Positions 8,876-18,184 of a stretch of 64,000 nt of DNA are shown here, piece by piece. The notes beneath the pieces were generated by a model. That model was not told where the DNA came from. It made no database searches and saw nothing but the letters and a program-made list of their open reading frames with translations. The DNA is from Aurantiacibacter atlanticus (GTDB lineage: Bacteria; Pseudomonadota; Alphaproteobacteria; Sphingomonadales; Sphingomonadaceae): assembly GCF_001077815.2 (NCBI RefSeq), contig NZ_CP011310.1, positions 930,001 to 994,000 of the forward strand. The letters run 5' to 3'. The position numbers were made by a program, and so were the translations under genes. Position 1 is the first letter of the stretch. Every line of letters starts with the position of its first letter.

Positions 8876-8928
8876 TCGTGGTTAAGCGCGCTGTCGCCCC
8901 AGCCTAGGGTTTAGCACCTAGGCAAATG

Positions 8929-9801
8929 TCAGCTATCCAGCAGCAGGATCGAAATTCTCCGGTTGCGCGGATCTGCCGGGTCATCGCGGATCAGCAGTTC
9001 ACGGTCTGCCACGCCTTCAATCCTGTCAAACCGCGCTTCCGGCATTGCGGCACGCATAAGCTCCTGCCGCGTGGCCTCCGCCCGGCCGGTCGAAAGCGAC
9101 CAGTTGTTTGCCCCCACGCCCGAGCGCCATGGCAGGGCATCGGTATGGCCGCGCACAATCACCTGTCCGCGCTGCTCGATCACCGCATCGGCGATGATAG
9201 CCAGCAATTGCCGCGCCTCGGGTGTGAGCACGGTTGAAGACAGGTGGAACATGGAGAAATTGGCATCGTCGACCAGATCGATACGGATGCCCTCGGGCGT
9301 GCGCAGTACACGCACTTGCCGGACAAGACGCCGCAAACGCACGTGGTCTTCCATGGCCTGCTCGATCTGTTTGGCAATTTCCGCGCGGCGCCTTTCTGCA
9401 TCGGGCGCACCTCCTTCCGTGGGGCCGCCCTCTGCATCCCTGGGGATCGTGATCATTTGCGTTCCTGTCTGGCCTGCCGCGTGGGGGTAATTATCCGCAT
9501 CCACCAAAGAGGAGCCTCCCAGCATACCGTCGGAGCCAGCTGATTGTTCGCGCATCTTTACCAGCGTGGGGGTAAAGTAATCCGCCAGCCCCTTGCGCTG
9601 ATCGTCGGTGGTGGACCCAAGCAGCCACAGCAACAGGAAGAACGCCATCATCGCAGTGACAAAATCGGCATAGGCCACCTTCCAGGCCCCGCCGTGATGG
9701 CCACCGCCGCCTGATACGATCACCTTCCTGACGATGATCGGCGCGAGCGGGGCATCCGGCTCGGGCACATGTTCGACCGGGTTGAGCGCAGCACTGGCCA
9801 C
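8929..9801 (-). CDS. motB: Flagellar stator protein MotB
   Basis: A 290-residue MotB. One N-terminal membrane segment contains the proton-binding aspartate (KVAYADFVTAMMAFFLLLWL, Asp46) and the C-terminal OmpA-like peptidoglycan-binding domain covers about residues 160-290 (VIVRGHTDALPW, then a conserved Arg/Asn set). It anchors the stator to the cell wall and conducts protons with MotA. It starts with GTG one base after the motA stop, so the two are coupled. It is the last gene of the flgB-motB minus-strand block. Confidence 0.93.
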   Translation of the reverse strand: MASAALNPVEHVPEPDAPLAPIIVRKVIVSGGGGHHGGAWKVAYADFVTAMMAFFLLLWLLGSTTDDQRKGLADYFTPTLVKMREQSAGSDGMLGGSSLVDADNYPHAAGQTGTQMITIPRDAEGGPTEGGAPDAERRRAEIAKQIEQAMEDHVRLRRLVRQVRVLRTPEGIRIDLVDDANFSMFHLSSTVLTPEARQLLAIIADAVIEQRGQVIVRGHTDALPWRSGVGANNWSLSTGRAEATRQELMRAAMPEARFDRIEGVADRELLIRDDPADPRNRRISILLLDS

Positions 9802-9802
9802 T

Positions 9803-10666
9803 CTACTTGCCCCGCAGCGTATCGAGCAATTCGGTCAAGGCAGGACGGTGTGCGGGCGGCAAGCCAGAACGGGCGCTTTCCACCACCAAAGGTTGCGGAT
9901 AGCCATGCAAGCTGGCGATCATCACCTGCTTGATTGACTGAAAAATCTGTCCGTCGTGCGCATTTACCTGTTTCAGCCGCCCGGCCATCGGTCCCACAAA
10001 GCCATAGGCCAGCAGCACGCCCAAAAAGGTGCCCACCAGCGCCGATCCGATCATGCCGCCCAGCACCGATGGCGGTTCGTCGATACTGCCCATGGTCTTG
10101 ATAACGCCCAGCACGGCGGCCACGATGCCCAGCGCCGGCAGCGCATCGGCCAGCGATTGCAGGGCGTGCTGGGGTTCTTCCATTTCGTGCAGCTGGCTCT
10201 TGATGGAATTGTCCATCACATCCTCCACCGCATAGGTATCGAGCGAGCCGGATGATACAACGATCAGCGTCAGCGTATCGCATATGAGATTGGTGAGTGC
10301 ATTGTCTGCCAGCAGCGCCGGATATTCGACGAAAATTGTCGATTCCTTCGGGTTGGTAACATGGCTTTCCAACGCCACCGGCCCTTCAGTCTTCATCATT
10401 TTCATCAGCCTGCTGGTCAGTGCGATGGCGTCAACATGGTCCTGATCCGAATAGCGCGGTCCCTTGAAAACCTTCTTCAACCCACCGCCCAGAAGCTTGA
10501 GCTCGTGCATGGAATTGCCGATCACTGTGGCACCAAGGGCTGCGCCGCCGATGATCATCATTTCCAGCGGCAGTGCCGCAAGCACCGGTCCCAGCGAGCC
10601 GCCAGCAATCACGAATCCGCCGAACACCATCAGGAGCAGAATGATAATCCCGATTGCTGGAAACAT
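9803..10666 (-). CDS. motA: Flagellar stator protein MotA
   Basis: A 287-residue, four-helix MotA: hydrophobic N-terminus, a second segment with the typical GGAALGATVIG pattern, a long cytoplasmic loop rich in charged residues for FliG contact, and two C-terminal helices with GIVAAVLGVIKTMG and GTFLGVLLAYGFVGP. It forms the torque-generating stator with MotB. It follows flgL by 12 bases with no promoter visible, so it is probably read from the flgB operon. Confidence 0.93.
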   Translation of the reverse strand: MFPAIGIIILLLMVFGGFVIAGGSLGPVLAALPLEMMIIGGAALGATVIGNSMHELKLLGGGLKKVFKGPRYSDQDHVDAIALTSRLMKMMKTEGPVALESHVTNPKESTIFVEYPALLADNALTNLICDTLTLIVVSSGSLDTYAVEDVMDNSIKSQLHEMEEPQHALQSLADALPALGIVAAVLGVIKTMGSIDEPPSVLGGMIGSALVGTFLGVLLAYGFVGPMAGRLKQVNAHDGQIFQSIKQVMIASLHGYPQPLVVESARSGLPPAHRPALTELLDTLRGK

Positions 10667-10678
10667 GATTCGGCCCCG

Positions 10679-11596
10679 TTAGATCTGGTTGAACAGGCTG
10701 AGATTGGACAGGCGCGAGAAGCTGGCCTGGCTGGCCTCCAGCACGGTAAGAAGCTGCTGCAATTCGGCGATGGTTGAGGCAAATTCGACGCCGCCAGTAT
10801 CGGCGATTTCGCTGGTACGCGCGAAGGACTGGTCCACCTGCCGATCCTGCACGATATCAAGCCAGTCGGCGCGCGCACCGGTTACGCTTTGAGCGCGGGT
10901 GACGGTGTCCAGTGCAGTGTCCAGTGTGGCCAACGCATCTCGCGCAGCGGCAGCCGGATCAGCTGCTCCCCCGCGCAGGGCCACGGACAAGGCAGCCAGT
11001 TCAATAAAGATATCGGTAGGGCCACCTCCGCCATTGATGTTGAATACTTCGGGCCCGGTCAGCCCGCGTACAACGCTCTGGCCCTGGCCAAGGTCGATAG
11101 TGCCGCTGCTGGCGGTTCCGGCGTAGATAGCCGTGCCACTGGCATTGAGCGTATAGGCAGCCCCGCTGCCCTCGCCGCCGAACAGGGCGTTGCCGCTGCT
11201 GTCCGTGGCATTGGCGCTGGAAAGGATGCGCAGGCGCAATTCCTCAATTTCGATAGCAATCGCTTCGCGCTGGCTGGCTCCCAGCGTATCGCTGCCTGCA
11301 TAAACAGCCAGTTCGCGCACGCGGATCAGATCGTCGGCGATGCTTTCCAGTGCGCCACCGGTGGCCTGCAAATCCTGGCTGGCGCGGGCGGCATTGGCGG
11401 CGTCTATTTCCCCCAGTTGCTCGGCACGCTGGAGGTTCCGCACGCGGGATGCGGCCACCGGATCGTCGGAGGAGCGAGAGAGCCGCTCGCCCGAGGCAAG
11501 CTGGCCCTGAAGGTTTTCCGCTTCGCCGCGAAGGCTGCTCATTTGCGCCTGTGATTGGCGATAAAATGCCAGCGTGGGGGTGGAAACGACGCTCAT
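10679..11596 (-). CDS. flgL: Flagellar hook-filament junction protein FlgL
   Basis: A 305-residue flagellin-like protein. The N-terminal coil contains GERLSRSSDDPVAASRVRNLQ, typical of FlgL/HAP3, and the C-terminal coil ends in the flagellin-type SRLSNLSLFNQI. It is the second hook-associated ring between hook and filament. The start overlaps the flgK stop by one base (TGATG), coupling the two junction proteins. Confidence 0.92.
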   Translation of the reverse strand: MSVVSTPTLAFYRQSQAQMSSLRGEAENLQGQLASGERLSRSSDDPVAASRVRNLQRAEQLGEIDAANAARASQDLQATGGALESIADDLIRVRELAVYAGSDTLGASQREAIAIEIEELRLRILSSANATDSSGNALFGGEGSGAAYTLNASGTAIYAGTASSGTIDLGQGQSVVRGLTGPEVFNINGGGGPTDIFIELAALSVALRGGAADPAAAARDALATLDTALDTVTRAQSVTGARADWLDIVQDRQVDQSFARTSEIADTGGVEFASTIAELQQLLTVLEASQASFSRLSNLSLFNQI

Positions 11597-12924
11597 CAGC
11601 GTAGGCCCAGAATGGTGTCGAAAATATCGGCGGCTGCCTGGATCACCTTGCCATTGGCCTGGAATGCCTGCTGGTAGCGCAGCAGGTCGGTTGCCTCCTG
11701 ATCGAGGTCGACGCCTGTTTCGGCCTGCAACGCGGCCTGCGCACTGTCGGCGATGGTGGACAGCGCGCCTCGCGTGACAGATCGCGCGTCGATTGCGCTT
11801 GAAAGGCGAAACAGCAGGGCGTCCGCGCCTTGTGCAGGGCCACCATTGGACAGTGCATCGCGCAGGGCCTGAAGGTTGGCTATATCGCGGCTATCCGCAG
11901 GTGCGCCAGCGGGGGCGGTGGCGATCTGCGCCCCGCTGCTGAGGGGAAGTGCGATATCGTCGGCCCCGCTGCCGGAGAAAAATATTTGTCCGGCGGTGCC
12001 ATCCTGCGCCGCTCCATTGGCCTGCGCAGTGTTGGCAATAGCAATGACTTGCGTTGCCAGATCGTCCAGCTCAGCACGCACCGTGCGGATGGCCTGCAAC
12101 GACTGCGAATTGCCTAGCAGGCTTCCCGATGCAAGGACTGCTGCATTGCCGCCCACGCTGAAGGAAAGGCTGCCATCGGCATTGGCGCTGCTGGCAAGAG
12201 AATTAGCCTGTGCCCCGGTGACAAGTGTTTCGCCGCCCAGTGCAACGGTCACGCCGCCCGCCGCATCGAAGCTGGCCGTTCCACCTGTCAGTTGTGTCAA
12301 ATCGCGCAGCAGCGCATCGCGCCTGTCATACAATGCGGCCTGGTCGCTCGATCCGTTGCTGGCGCGGGCAATGCCGGTGTTGGTGCGCGCCAGTTCGGCG
12401 GAGAGCAGATTTACCCGCTCAATGCCAGCGCCGGCGCTGAATTGGGCAGACTGTTCGGCCGCGTCGAGACCACTTGTGGCCACCTGAAAGCTCTGCGCCA
12501 ATTGCCGCCCGTCTTCCAACACGGCGGTGCGCAGGGCGCCGCCAAGCGGATCAGCGGCCAGCCGCGCGAGGCTGGCTTCGAAATCGACGATGGAACCGTA
12601 GATTCCCGCTTGCTCGATTGCGGTCTCGGCATTGGAAAGGCCCGATAACTCCGCCTCTGCGCGTGAAAGATCGCTGCCGGTGCGCCGCGCCTCGTTTTGC
12701 AGAAAGATGGAATCGGATCGCATGACGTGATCGGGCCGCACACCTGACAGCATATTCCCCGGCTCCAGCCCGATCCCGCTTGTCGATGCGACTTCGGCCA
12801 TGCTCAGCGTGCGTCGGGCGTAATCGGGGTTGCCCGCATTGGCGATGTTCTGCGCGGTCAGGTCCAGCGCGCGGCGGGCGGCCATTGCCCCGCTCTTGCC
12901 GATATCGAGGAGATTTGATGACAT
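11596..12924 (-). CDS. flgK: Flagellar hook-associated protein FlgK
   Basis: A 442-residue HAP1. The N-terminal rod/hook motif (ALDLTAQNIANAGNPDYARRT) and the C-terminal motif (DLLRYQQAFQANGKVIQAAADIFDTILGLR-type residues) are conserved. The middle is Ala/Gly/Ser-rich and reduced compared with the 547-residue enterobacterial protein. It joins hook to filament with FlgL. It lies three bases after flgJ. Confidence 0.93.
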   Translation of the reverse strand: MSSNLLDIGKSGAMAARRALDLTAQNIANAGNPDYARRTLSMAEVASTSGIGLEPGNMLSGVRPDHVMRSDSIFLQNEARRTGSDLSRAEAELSGLSNAETAIEQAGIYGSIVDFEASLARLAADPLGGALRTAVLEDGRQLAQSFQVATSGLDAAEQSAQFSAGAGIERVNLLSAELARTNTGIARASNGSSDQAALYDRRDALLRDLTQLTGGTASFDAAGGVTVALGGETLVTGAQANSLASSANADGSLSFSVGGNAAVLASGSLLGNSQSLQAIRTVRAELDDLATQVIAIANTAQANGAAQDGTAGQIFFSGSGADDIALPLSSGAQIATAPAGAPADSRDIANLQALRDALSNGGPAQGADALLFRLSSAIDARSVTRGALSTIADSAQAALQAETGVDLDQEATDLLRYQQAFQANGKVIQAAADIFDTILGLR

Positions 12925-12927
12925 GGC

Positions 12928-13230
12928 CTAGTCGCCTCCTTGGTCGACGAAAGCGTTCAACTGCCGCTCTATCGCCGCGGCCAGGCCAAATGTGCCCTGC
13001 TGTGAGGCGATGTCGGCAAATTGCTCGTCGCGCATGGCTTCGAACTGTTCGAGACCGGGGCCACCGAAAAGGTCACCCCCCCCGAAATCGCTGGCGCGCG
13101 CAGACGATAGCAATTGCCGGATAAAGATCGCCTCGAACGCCTGCGCCGCTTCGCGCAGATCTTCACGCGGGGCTGCTGGGGTGGAAAGCGCGCCGCCCTG
13201 CATGGGAGAGGAGGGGAGGATGCTCGTCAC
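12928..13230 (-). CDS. flgJ: Rod-binding protein, FlgJ N-terminal type
   Basis: A 100-residue protein equal to the rod-binding N-terminal domain of FlgJ: REAAQAFEAIFIRQLL, GGPGLEQFEAMRDEQFADIAS and GLAAAIERQL. The muramidase half of enterobacterial FlgJ is absent; a separate transglycosylase gene at 21,155 probably supplies it. The protein would cap or guide the growing rod in the periplasm. It starts with GTG overlapping the flgI stop by four bases. Confidence 0.88.
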   Translation of the reverse strand: MTSILPSSPMQGGALSTPAAPREDLREAAQAFEAIFIRQLLSSARASDFGGGDLFGGPGLEQFEAMRDEQFADIASQQGTFGLAAAIERQLNAFVDQGGD

Positions 13231-14321
13231 AATATCACCATTTCAGCTTGCAGTGCGCCCGCTTGCTTGAGAGCTTCCAGGATAACGACAAGATCCGCTG
13301 CGCCGACGCCCAGCATGTTCAGTGCATCGACGACTTCGGAAAGGTTCGCCCCGCCTCGCAGCATGGCGAGCCGTGTTTCCTCGATGTCGAGAGCGATGTC
13401 CGAAGCTTGCTCGACAGCAGTTACACCGTCGCTGAATGGCGCAGGCTGCACCACGAGCGGGTCTTCCTCTATCCGCACGACAAGCCTTCCGTGGCTGATT
13501 GCGGCAGGGGCAAGGCGCACGGCAGAATTGATGACCACCGTTCCAGTGCGCGAATTCACGATCACGCGCGCGGGTGTTTCCGCCGGGGTCACGTTGATCA
13601 TCTCGATGGCGGCGATCATTTCGCTGCGGGCATCTGCGCCCAGCGGCATGACGATGGAGAGGGTAACCCCGTCAACCACGCGCGCCGAACCGGGGAAACG
13701 ATTATTGATCGCCTCGCGCATGCGGCGGGCAGTCTGGAAATCGGCATTATGCAGGTTGAAGCGCAGCTCCCCCTGGCTGTCGAAGCCGGTGGCGACGCTG
13801 CGTTCCACGGTTGCGCCATCGGCAATGCGGCCCACGGTGGGCACATTGACGGTGACTTGCGACCCATCGCGACCCGATACGCCAAGCCCGCCCACCGCAA
13901 GATTGCCCTGCGACATGGCATAAACCTGCCCATCCGCGCCATATAGCGGGGATAGCACCAGCGATCCGCCGCGCAGGGAATCCGCACGGCCGATGGTGGA
14001 AACGGTCACATCGATGGTCTGTCCAGGCTTGGCAAAGGCGGGCAATTCGGCGGTGATGATGACGGCGGCCGCATTCTTGAGGCCCGGAGAGACGCCCGGT
14101 GGCAGGGAAAGACCAAGCCTTCCGGAAACACCGCGCATAGCCTCTGTCACATATTCGAAATTATCATCGCCCGTGCCATCAAGGCCGACAACGATTCCGT
14201 AGCCTGTCAGCTGGTTGGGGCGCACGCCATCAAACGTGCCGAGATCGCGAATGCGTTCAGCATGTATGGGGGCGGCGATCAACATGGTAAGCGCTGCAAG
14301 CAGAAAGGAGAGAATACGCAT
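13227..14321 (-). CDS. flgI: Flagellar P-ring protein FlgI
   Basis: A 364-residue periplasmic protein with a Sec signal peptide (first ~21 residues, ending PIHA) followed by the P-ring signature ERIRDLGTFDGVRPNQLTGYGIVVGL. FlgI forms the bushing in the peptidoglycan layer. The start at 14,321 is chosen because the signal peptide begins there; the frame upstream to 14,507 lies inside flgH and is rejected. The gene sits between flgH and flgJ, as usual. Confidence 0.95.
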   Translation of the reverse strand: MRILSFLLAALTMLIAAPIHAERIRDLGTFDGVRPNQLTGYGIVVGLDGTGDDNFEYVTEAMRGVSGRLGLSLPPGVSPGLKNAAAVIITAELPAFAKPGQTIDVTVSTIGRADSLRGGSLVLSPLYGADGQVYAMSQGNLAVGGLGVSGRDGSQVTVNVPTVGRIADGATVERSVATGFDSQGELRFNLHNADFQTARRMREAINNRFPGSARVVDGVTLSIVMPLGADARSEMIAAIEMINVTPAETPARVIVNSRTGTVVINSAVRLAPAAISHGRLVVRIEEDPLVVQPAPFSDGVTAVEQASDIALDIEETRLAMLRGGANLSEVVDALNMLGVGAADLVVILEALKQAGALQAEMVIL

Positions 14322-14335
14322 GTGCTGTCTCCTTC

Positions 14336-14995
14336 TCAAAAGGGGCTGACCATGTTGAAGAAACGGCCTAGCCATCCGGGACGGCTGGCCTGCTGGATTG
14401 CGCCTTGCCCGCCATAGATGATCTGGGCATCTGCGATGCGGGTGGAGAGGATGCGATTGTCGACGTCGATATCGATCAGCCGCAGGATCCCTGCGAACTG
14501 CACCCATTCATCGCCCTGGCTCAATCGCATGTTCCGTTCTCCAACCACCAGCGCCGTGCCATTGGGGCGCACTTCGGAAATCGTGACCGAGATGGCGCCG
14601 TTGAGCTGGCTGCGCTGGGATGCAGTGCCTGATCCATTGAACGACGAACTGGACGAAGCATTAAGGGCATCGGGATTGAGAAATCCCAGCGGGCCGGCGC
14701 TGGGGGGCAGGATGGATGCCTGTCCGTCGCGACCGGTAGTGGCGCTGGTGGTCTTGTTGGTACTGAGGCTTTCAACAAGCACGACGGTGACAAGATCGCC
14801 GACATGGCGCGCACGCGTGCCTTCGTGCAGCGCGGCATAACCATTGGCAGCCTGGTAGATCGCGCCATTGTGCGGCGATGCGACAACAGGGGGGCGCGGC
14901 AGCGATGCGGCAAAGCCGGGCTGCGGATTGCCGCCCTCCATTGCACAGGCTGATAACGCTAGAGCCAGAAAGCCTGTTGCGACGATGCGGTTCAT
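14336..14995 (-). CDS. flgH: Flagellar L-ring lipoprotein FlgH
   Basis: A 219-residue outer-membrane lipoprotein. The signal peptide ends with the lipobox LSAC, followed by conserved FlgH segments such as RARHVGDLVTVVLVES and LRLIDIDVDNRILSTRIADAQ. It builds the L ring. The start at 14,995 places the signal peptide at the N-terminus; the longer frame overlaps flgG and is rejected. Confidence 0.94.
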   Translation of the reverse strand: MNRIVATGFLALALSACAMEGGNPQPGFAASLPRPPVVASPHNGAIYQAANGYAALHEGTRARHVGDLVTVVLVESLSTNKTTSATTGRDGQASILPPSAGPLGFLNPDALNASSSSSFNGSGTASQRSQLNGAISVTISEVRPNGTALVVGERNMRLSQGDEWVQFAGILRLIDIDVDNRILSTRIADAQIIYGGQGAIQQASRPGWLGRFFNMVSPF

Positions 14996-15017
14996 GATGG
15001 TTCTCACAGTATCAAGA

Positions 15018-15806
15018 TCACAACGTCTGGTTGGCGTTGCGCAGCATTTCATCCACCGCGCTGATCATCTTGGAATTGATCTCATAGGCACGCTGCGCCT
15101 CAATCATCTCGACCAGCTCTTCCACCACATTGACGTTGGACGATTCCAGCATGCCCTGACGGATCTGGCCGCGGCCGTTCTGGCCGGGCACACCGGTATC
15201 GGCAGCGCCGCTGGCCGCGGTTTCCAGCAGCAGATTGTCACCCGTCGCCTGCAGTCCTGCCGCATTAACGAAGCTGGCAATGGTAATCTGGCCCAGTTCG
15301 GCCGGTGCGCTGTCGCCCGGCACCATGGCGGTGACGGTGCCATCCGGACCGACCGAGATCGATTGTGCGCCCTCGGGCACCTGGATCGCGGGTTGCAGGG
15401 CATATCCTTGCGCGGTGACAAGCTGTCCGTCAGCGGACAAGGTGAAATTGCCCGCGCGGGTGTAGGCCGTCTGCCCGCCGGGTAGCTCCACCTCGAAAAA
15501 TCCGTCGCCATCCAGCGCCATATCTAGTGAGTTACCGGTCGTCGCCATGGTGCCTTGCGTGTCGATGCGGGTGGTGCCCTGCACGCCCACGCCGGTCCCA
15601 AGATTCAAGCCGATTGCGTAAGCCGTCTCGCCGCTGGAACGCTGCCCGGCGATGCGCGCGTCATCATATGACAGCGTCTCGAAATTGGCGCGGTCGCGCT
15701 TGAAACCGGTGGTGCCGATATTGGCCAGATTGTTGGCAATCACCCGCATGCGGGTGTCCTGTGCCTCAAGGCCGGTGCGGGCGACGTGAAGTGCGGAAGT
15801 GGGCAT
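15018..15806 (-). CDS. flgG: Distal rod protein FlgG
   Basis: A 262-residue protein, the normal FlgG length. The N-terminal motif is MRVIANNLANIGTTGFKRDRANFE and the C-terminal motif contains MLESSNVNVVEELVEMIEAQRAYE. FlgG forms the distal rod that crosses the P and L rings. The start follows flgF after 29 bases. Confidence 0.95.
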   Translation of the reverse strand: MPTSALHVARTGLEAQDTRMRVIANNLANIGTTGFKRDRANFETLSYDDARIAGQRSSGETAYAIGLNLGTGVGVQGTTRIDTQGTMATTGNSLDMALDGDGFFEVELPGGQTAYTRAGNFTLSADGQLVTAQGYALQPAIQVPEGAQSISVGPDGTVTAMVPGDSAPAELGQITIASFVNAAGLQATGDNLLLETAASGAADTGVPGQNGRGQIRQGMLESSNVNVVEELVEMIEAQRAYEINSKMISAVDEMLRNANQTL

Positions 15807-15835
15807 AATCTATGTCCTTTTCATTCGGATCGGGC

Positions 15836-16576
15836 TTAGCGCAGCGACATCAGGCTGGCGCTGGACTGATCAAGCTGTTCTGCGGTGGAAATGATCTGCG
15901 CGCGGCGTTCAAAACTGCGCTGCGCCTCGATCATTTGCACTAGCGTTCCGGCGCTATCGACATTGCTCTGTTCTAGCGCGGCAGTGATGACTTCCGCCGT
16001 AGGATCGCTGGGCAGGACACCGCCGCCGTCCACCCGCAGCTGGTTCTCAAGGTCTTTCACCACAGCGCTGCCCGCCGGGCTGGCAAGCTTTATGCGCGCC
16101 ACTTCCTCTGCCCGGGCATCGGGGTCGGCGGGATCGGCAGCGAAAACAGTGCCATCGCTGCCAAAGGTGACCCGCCAGCCGGGCGGCACGGTAATGGGGC
16201 CGTTCTGCCCCATCGCCTGCAACCCCTCGCCATTGATCAGGCGCCCTGTGGTATCCACGCTCATGTCACCGCGACGGGAATAAACTTCCTCGCCCGCTGG
16301 AGACTGGAACGCGATGAGGGCCTCGCCGCTGACTGCGATATCGAGGTCGCGCCCCGTGCGGTTGACGGTGCCTTGTGACAAATCCGCCCCGCGCACCGCG
16401 CCCTGTGCATAGCCGCGCACGTCGAATGCTTCGGCCTGCAGATGCCAGGGCATGGTGGCGAAAGTTTCCGCCCGGAAGCCCGGCGTATTGGCATTGGCAA
16501 GATTGCTGGCGACGGCACGCTGGCGCGTCATCGCTGCATCCATGCCGGTAAGGGCGGTGTAGATCATGCGGTCCAT
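15836..16576 (-). CDS. flgF: Proximal rod protein FlgF
   Basis: A 246-residue rod protein. It starts MDRMIYTALTGMDAAM, followed by the rod motif VASNLANANTPGFRAE, and ends with an LEQSNVDSAGTLVQMIEAQR-type helix. This length and placement between flgE and flgG identify FlgF rather than FlgG. Confidence 0.93.
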   Translation of the reverse strand: MDRMIYTALTGMDAAMTRQRAVASNLANANTPGFRAETFATMPWHLQAEAFDVRGYAQGAVRGADLSQGTVNRTGRDLDIAVSGEALIAFQSPAGEEVYSRRGDMSVDTTGRLINGEGLQAMGQNGPITVPPGWRVTFGSDGTVFAADPADPDARAEEVARIKLASPAGSAVVKDLENQLRVDGGGVLPSDPTAEVITAALEQSNVDSAGTLVQMIEAQRSFERRAQIISTAEQLDQSSASLMSLR

Positions 16577-16601
16577 GGCGAGGGTTCCTCAGCGATATCA
16601 A

Positions 16602-17420
16602 TCAGCTGCGCAGATTGATGATGGTCTGCGAGAATTGCGTGGCGGTATCGATGGCCTTGGCGTTCGCCTGGAAATTGCGTTGGGCGGTAATCAGCCCCAC
16701 CATCTCCTCTGCCAAATCGACGTTGGATTTCTCCAGCGAACCGGCACGCAGCCCTCCGGTGCGCCCGCTATTGGGTGCTCCGAACACTGCATTCCCGGAA
16801 AAGCCAGTGGATTCCCAATTGGTAGAGCCGACGGCACGCAGACCAGTGGGGGCAGGAAAGGATGCCAGCGCCACACGGCCTACGGCCTCGGTCGCGCCAT
16901 CGGTATAGGTGGCGCTGATCGTTCCGTTGCTCTCGATAACCAGGCTGGAAAGGTCCGCTCCGGCACCATTGACGACAGGAACGATCGTATCGACGGTAGT
17001 TCCGGGGTTCACCACCGCGCCGGTAGCATCCACCTGGAACATCTGCAGGTTTTTGCCTGAAAAATCGGTGAGCGCACCAGTGGCGTCGATCTGGAAATTG
17101 CCGTTGCGCGTGAACAGCACCTGCCCGTTTTCGGGGTTGCGTGTGGCAAAGAAGCCATCGCCATCTATCGCAACATCCAGGCTGCGTCCGGTCTGCTCGA
17201 TCGCGCCGAGCCCAAAGTTCTGGTTGATGCCTGCAACGGTGGCACCAAGTCCTTGCGTCATGCGGGGATTGGAGGCGGAGCCATTGGCAACGAGATCGGC
17301 AAACTCAACGCTGCTTTTCTTGAAGCCGGTGGTCTCGGCATTGGCGATATTGTGGGCGATCGTGCTGAGATCGGTCTGCGAGTTCTTCAGGCCGTTCAGC
17401 GAAGTGTAGAAAGATGTCAT
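16602..17420 (-). CDS. flgE: Flagellar hook protein FlgE (short form)
   Basis: A 272-residue hook protein. The N-terminal motif TIAHNIANAETTGFKKSSVEF and the C-terminal motif LEKSNVDLAEEMVGLITAQRNFQANAKAI are clear. It is much shorter than typical FlgE (about 400 residues in enterobacteria), so the outer variable domains are largely absent. It polymerises into the hook. It is preceded by flgD. Confidence 0.92.
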   Translation of the reverse strand: MTSFYTSLNGLKNSQTDLSTIAHNIANAETTGFKKSSVEFADLVANGSASNPRMTQGLGATVAGINQNFGLGAIEQTGRSLDVAIDGDGFFATRNPENGQVLFTRNGNFQIDATGALTDFSGKNLQMFQVDATGAVVNPGTTVDTIVPVVNGAGADLSSLVIESNGTISATYTDGATEAVGRVALASFPAPTGLRAVGSTNWESTGFSGNAVFGAPNSGRTGGLRAGSLEKSNVDLAEEMVGLITAQRNFQANAKAIDTATQFSQTIINLRS

Positions 17421-17433
17421 CGTCTGGGAATCC

Positions 17434-17778
17434 TCAGATCTTTGCCGGAATTGGCGCGGGCTTCTGGTTTGTAGAAGCGGTGCTGCTCTGTGCTTCGATC
17501 AACGCGTCGAGCTTGGCGGAAATGTCGGCCAGCGTAGCGTTGCCTTCGGTAGAGCCAGCAAGCGCTGAAAACTGCGCCATCTGTGCCAGCATGTCCTTGT
17601 TATCCACTGGCTCGAGCGGATCCTGCTGCTGCAATTGAGTGGTCAGCAGGCGTAGAAAATCGCCCTGGTCGAGTGTGGACATGCCGGACGTCTTGGCTGT
17701 CACGGCAGCGGAAATGGTGCTGGGGGCGTTGATATCTTTAAGATTGCCCGAAAGCGTATTCGCATTGATTGTGGTCAT
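17434..17778 (-). CDS. flgD: Hook-capping protein FlgD (short form)
   Basis: A 114-residue protein with the FlgD core MSTLDQGDFLRLLTTQLQQQ-DPLEPVDNKDMLAQMAQFSAL. It stops soon after that region and lacks the Ig-like and tudor-like domains of ~220-residue FlgD proteins. FlgD caps the growing hook. The ATG at 17,778 overlaps the flgC stop by one base; a GTG one codon earlier is possible. Confidence 0.9.
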   Translation of the reverse strand: MTTINANTLSGNLKDINAPSTISAAVTAKTSGMSTLDQGDFLRLLTTQLQQQDPLEPVDNKDMLAQMAQFSALAGSTEGNATLADISAKLDALIEAQSSTASTNQKPAPIPAKI

Positions 17779-18182
17779 CACTTGCTCCTGATGGTGTCGA
17801 GCATCAGCTGCTTGGCAGTCTGCATTGCCTCGACGAGGTTTTGATATTGGCGGGCGCTTTCCATGATCTCGACCATCTCGGCGCTTTCATCGACACCCGC
17901 TTCCCAGACATCGCCATTTTCGTCGGCAAGCGGGTGATCGGGATCTTGACGACGGATCGCGGCGGTTTCGGCCTGCCTCACTTCGGAAACGCGCACGCTG
18001 GAAAGGCCGCTGGCGGCGTCCAGCTCCTGCTGAAAGACGGCGCGCACGGGGCGATAAGCCTCAGCTTCGCTGCCTGCGACCGTGCCGGAGTTGGCGATGT
18101 TGGAGGCCGCCGCATTCATCCGGACCATCTGCGCGGACATGCCGCGCTGAACGACGTCGAACAGGCTTGTGGGTCCGCTCAT
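17778..18182 (-). CDS. flgC: Proximal rod protein FlgC
   Basis: A 134-residue protein of usual FlgC size. It has QMVRMNAAASNIANSGTVAG near the N-terminus and ESAEMVEIMESARQYQNLVEAMQ near the C-terminus. With FlgB and FlgF it forms the proximal rod. It starts two bases after flgB. Confidence 0.94.
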   Translation of the reverse strand: MSGPTSLFDVVQRGMSAQMVRMNAAASNIANSGTVAGSEAEAYRPVRAVFQQELDAASGLSSVRVSEVRQAETAAIRRQDPDHPLADENGDVWEAGVDESAEMVEIMESARQYQNLVEAMQTAKQLMLDTIRSK

Positions 18183-18184
18183 TT

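Noticed and set aside
8895..8925. Inverted repeat GCCTAG...CTAGGC between motB and the HAD gene
   Set aside because: Only six base pairs with a ten-base loop and no T run; not supported as a terminator or operator.
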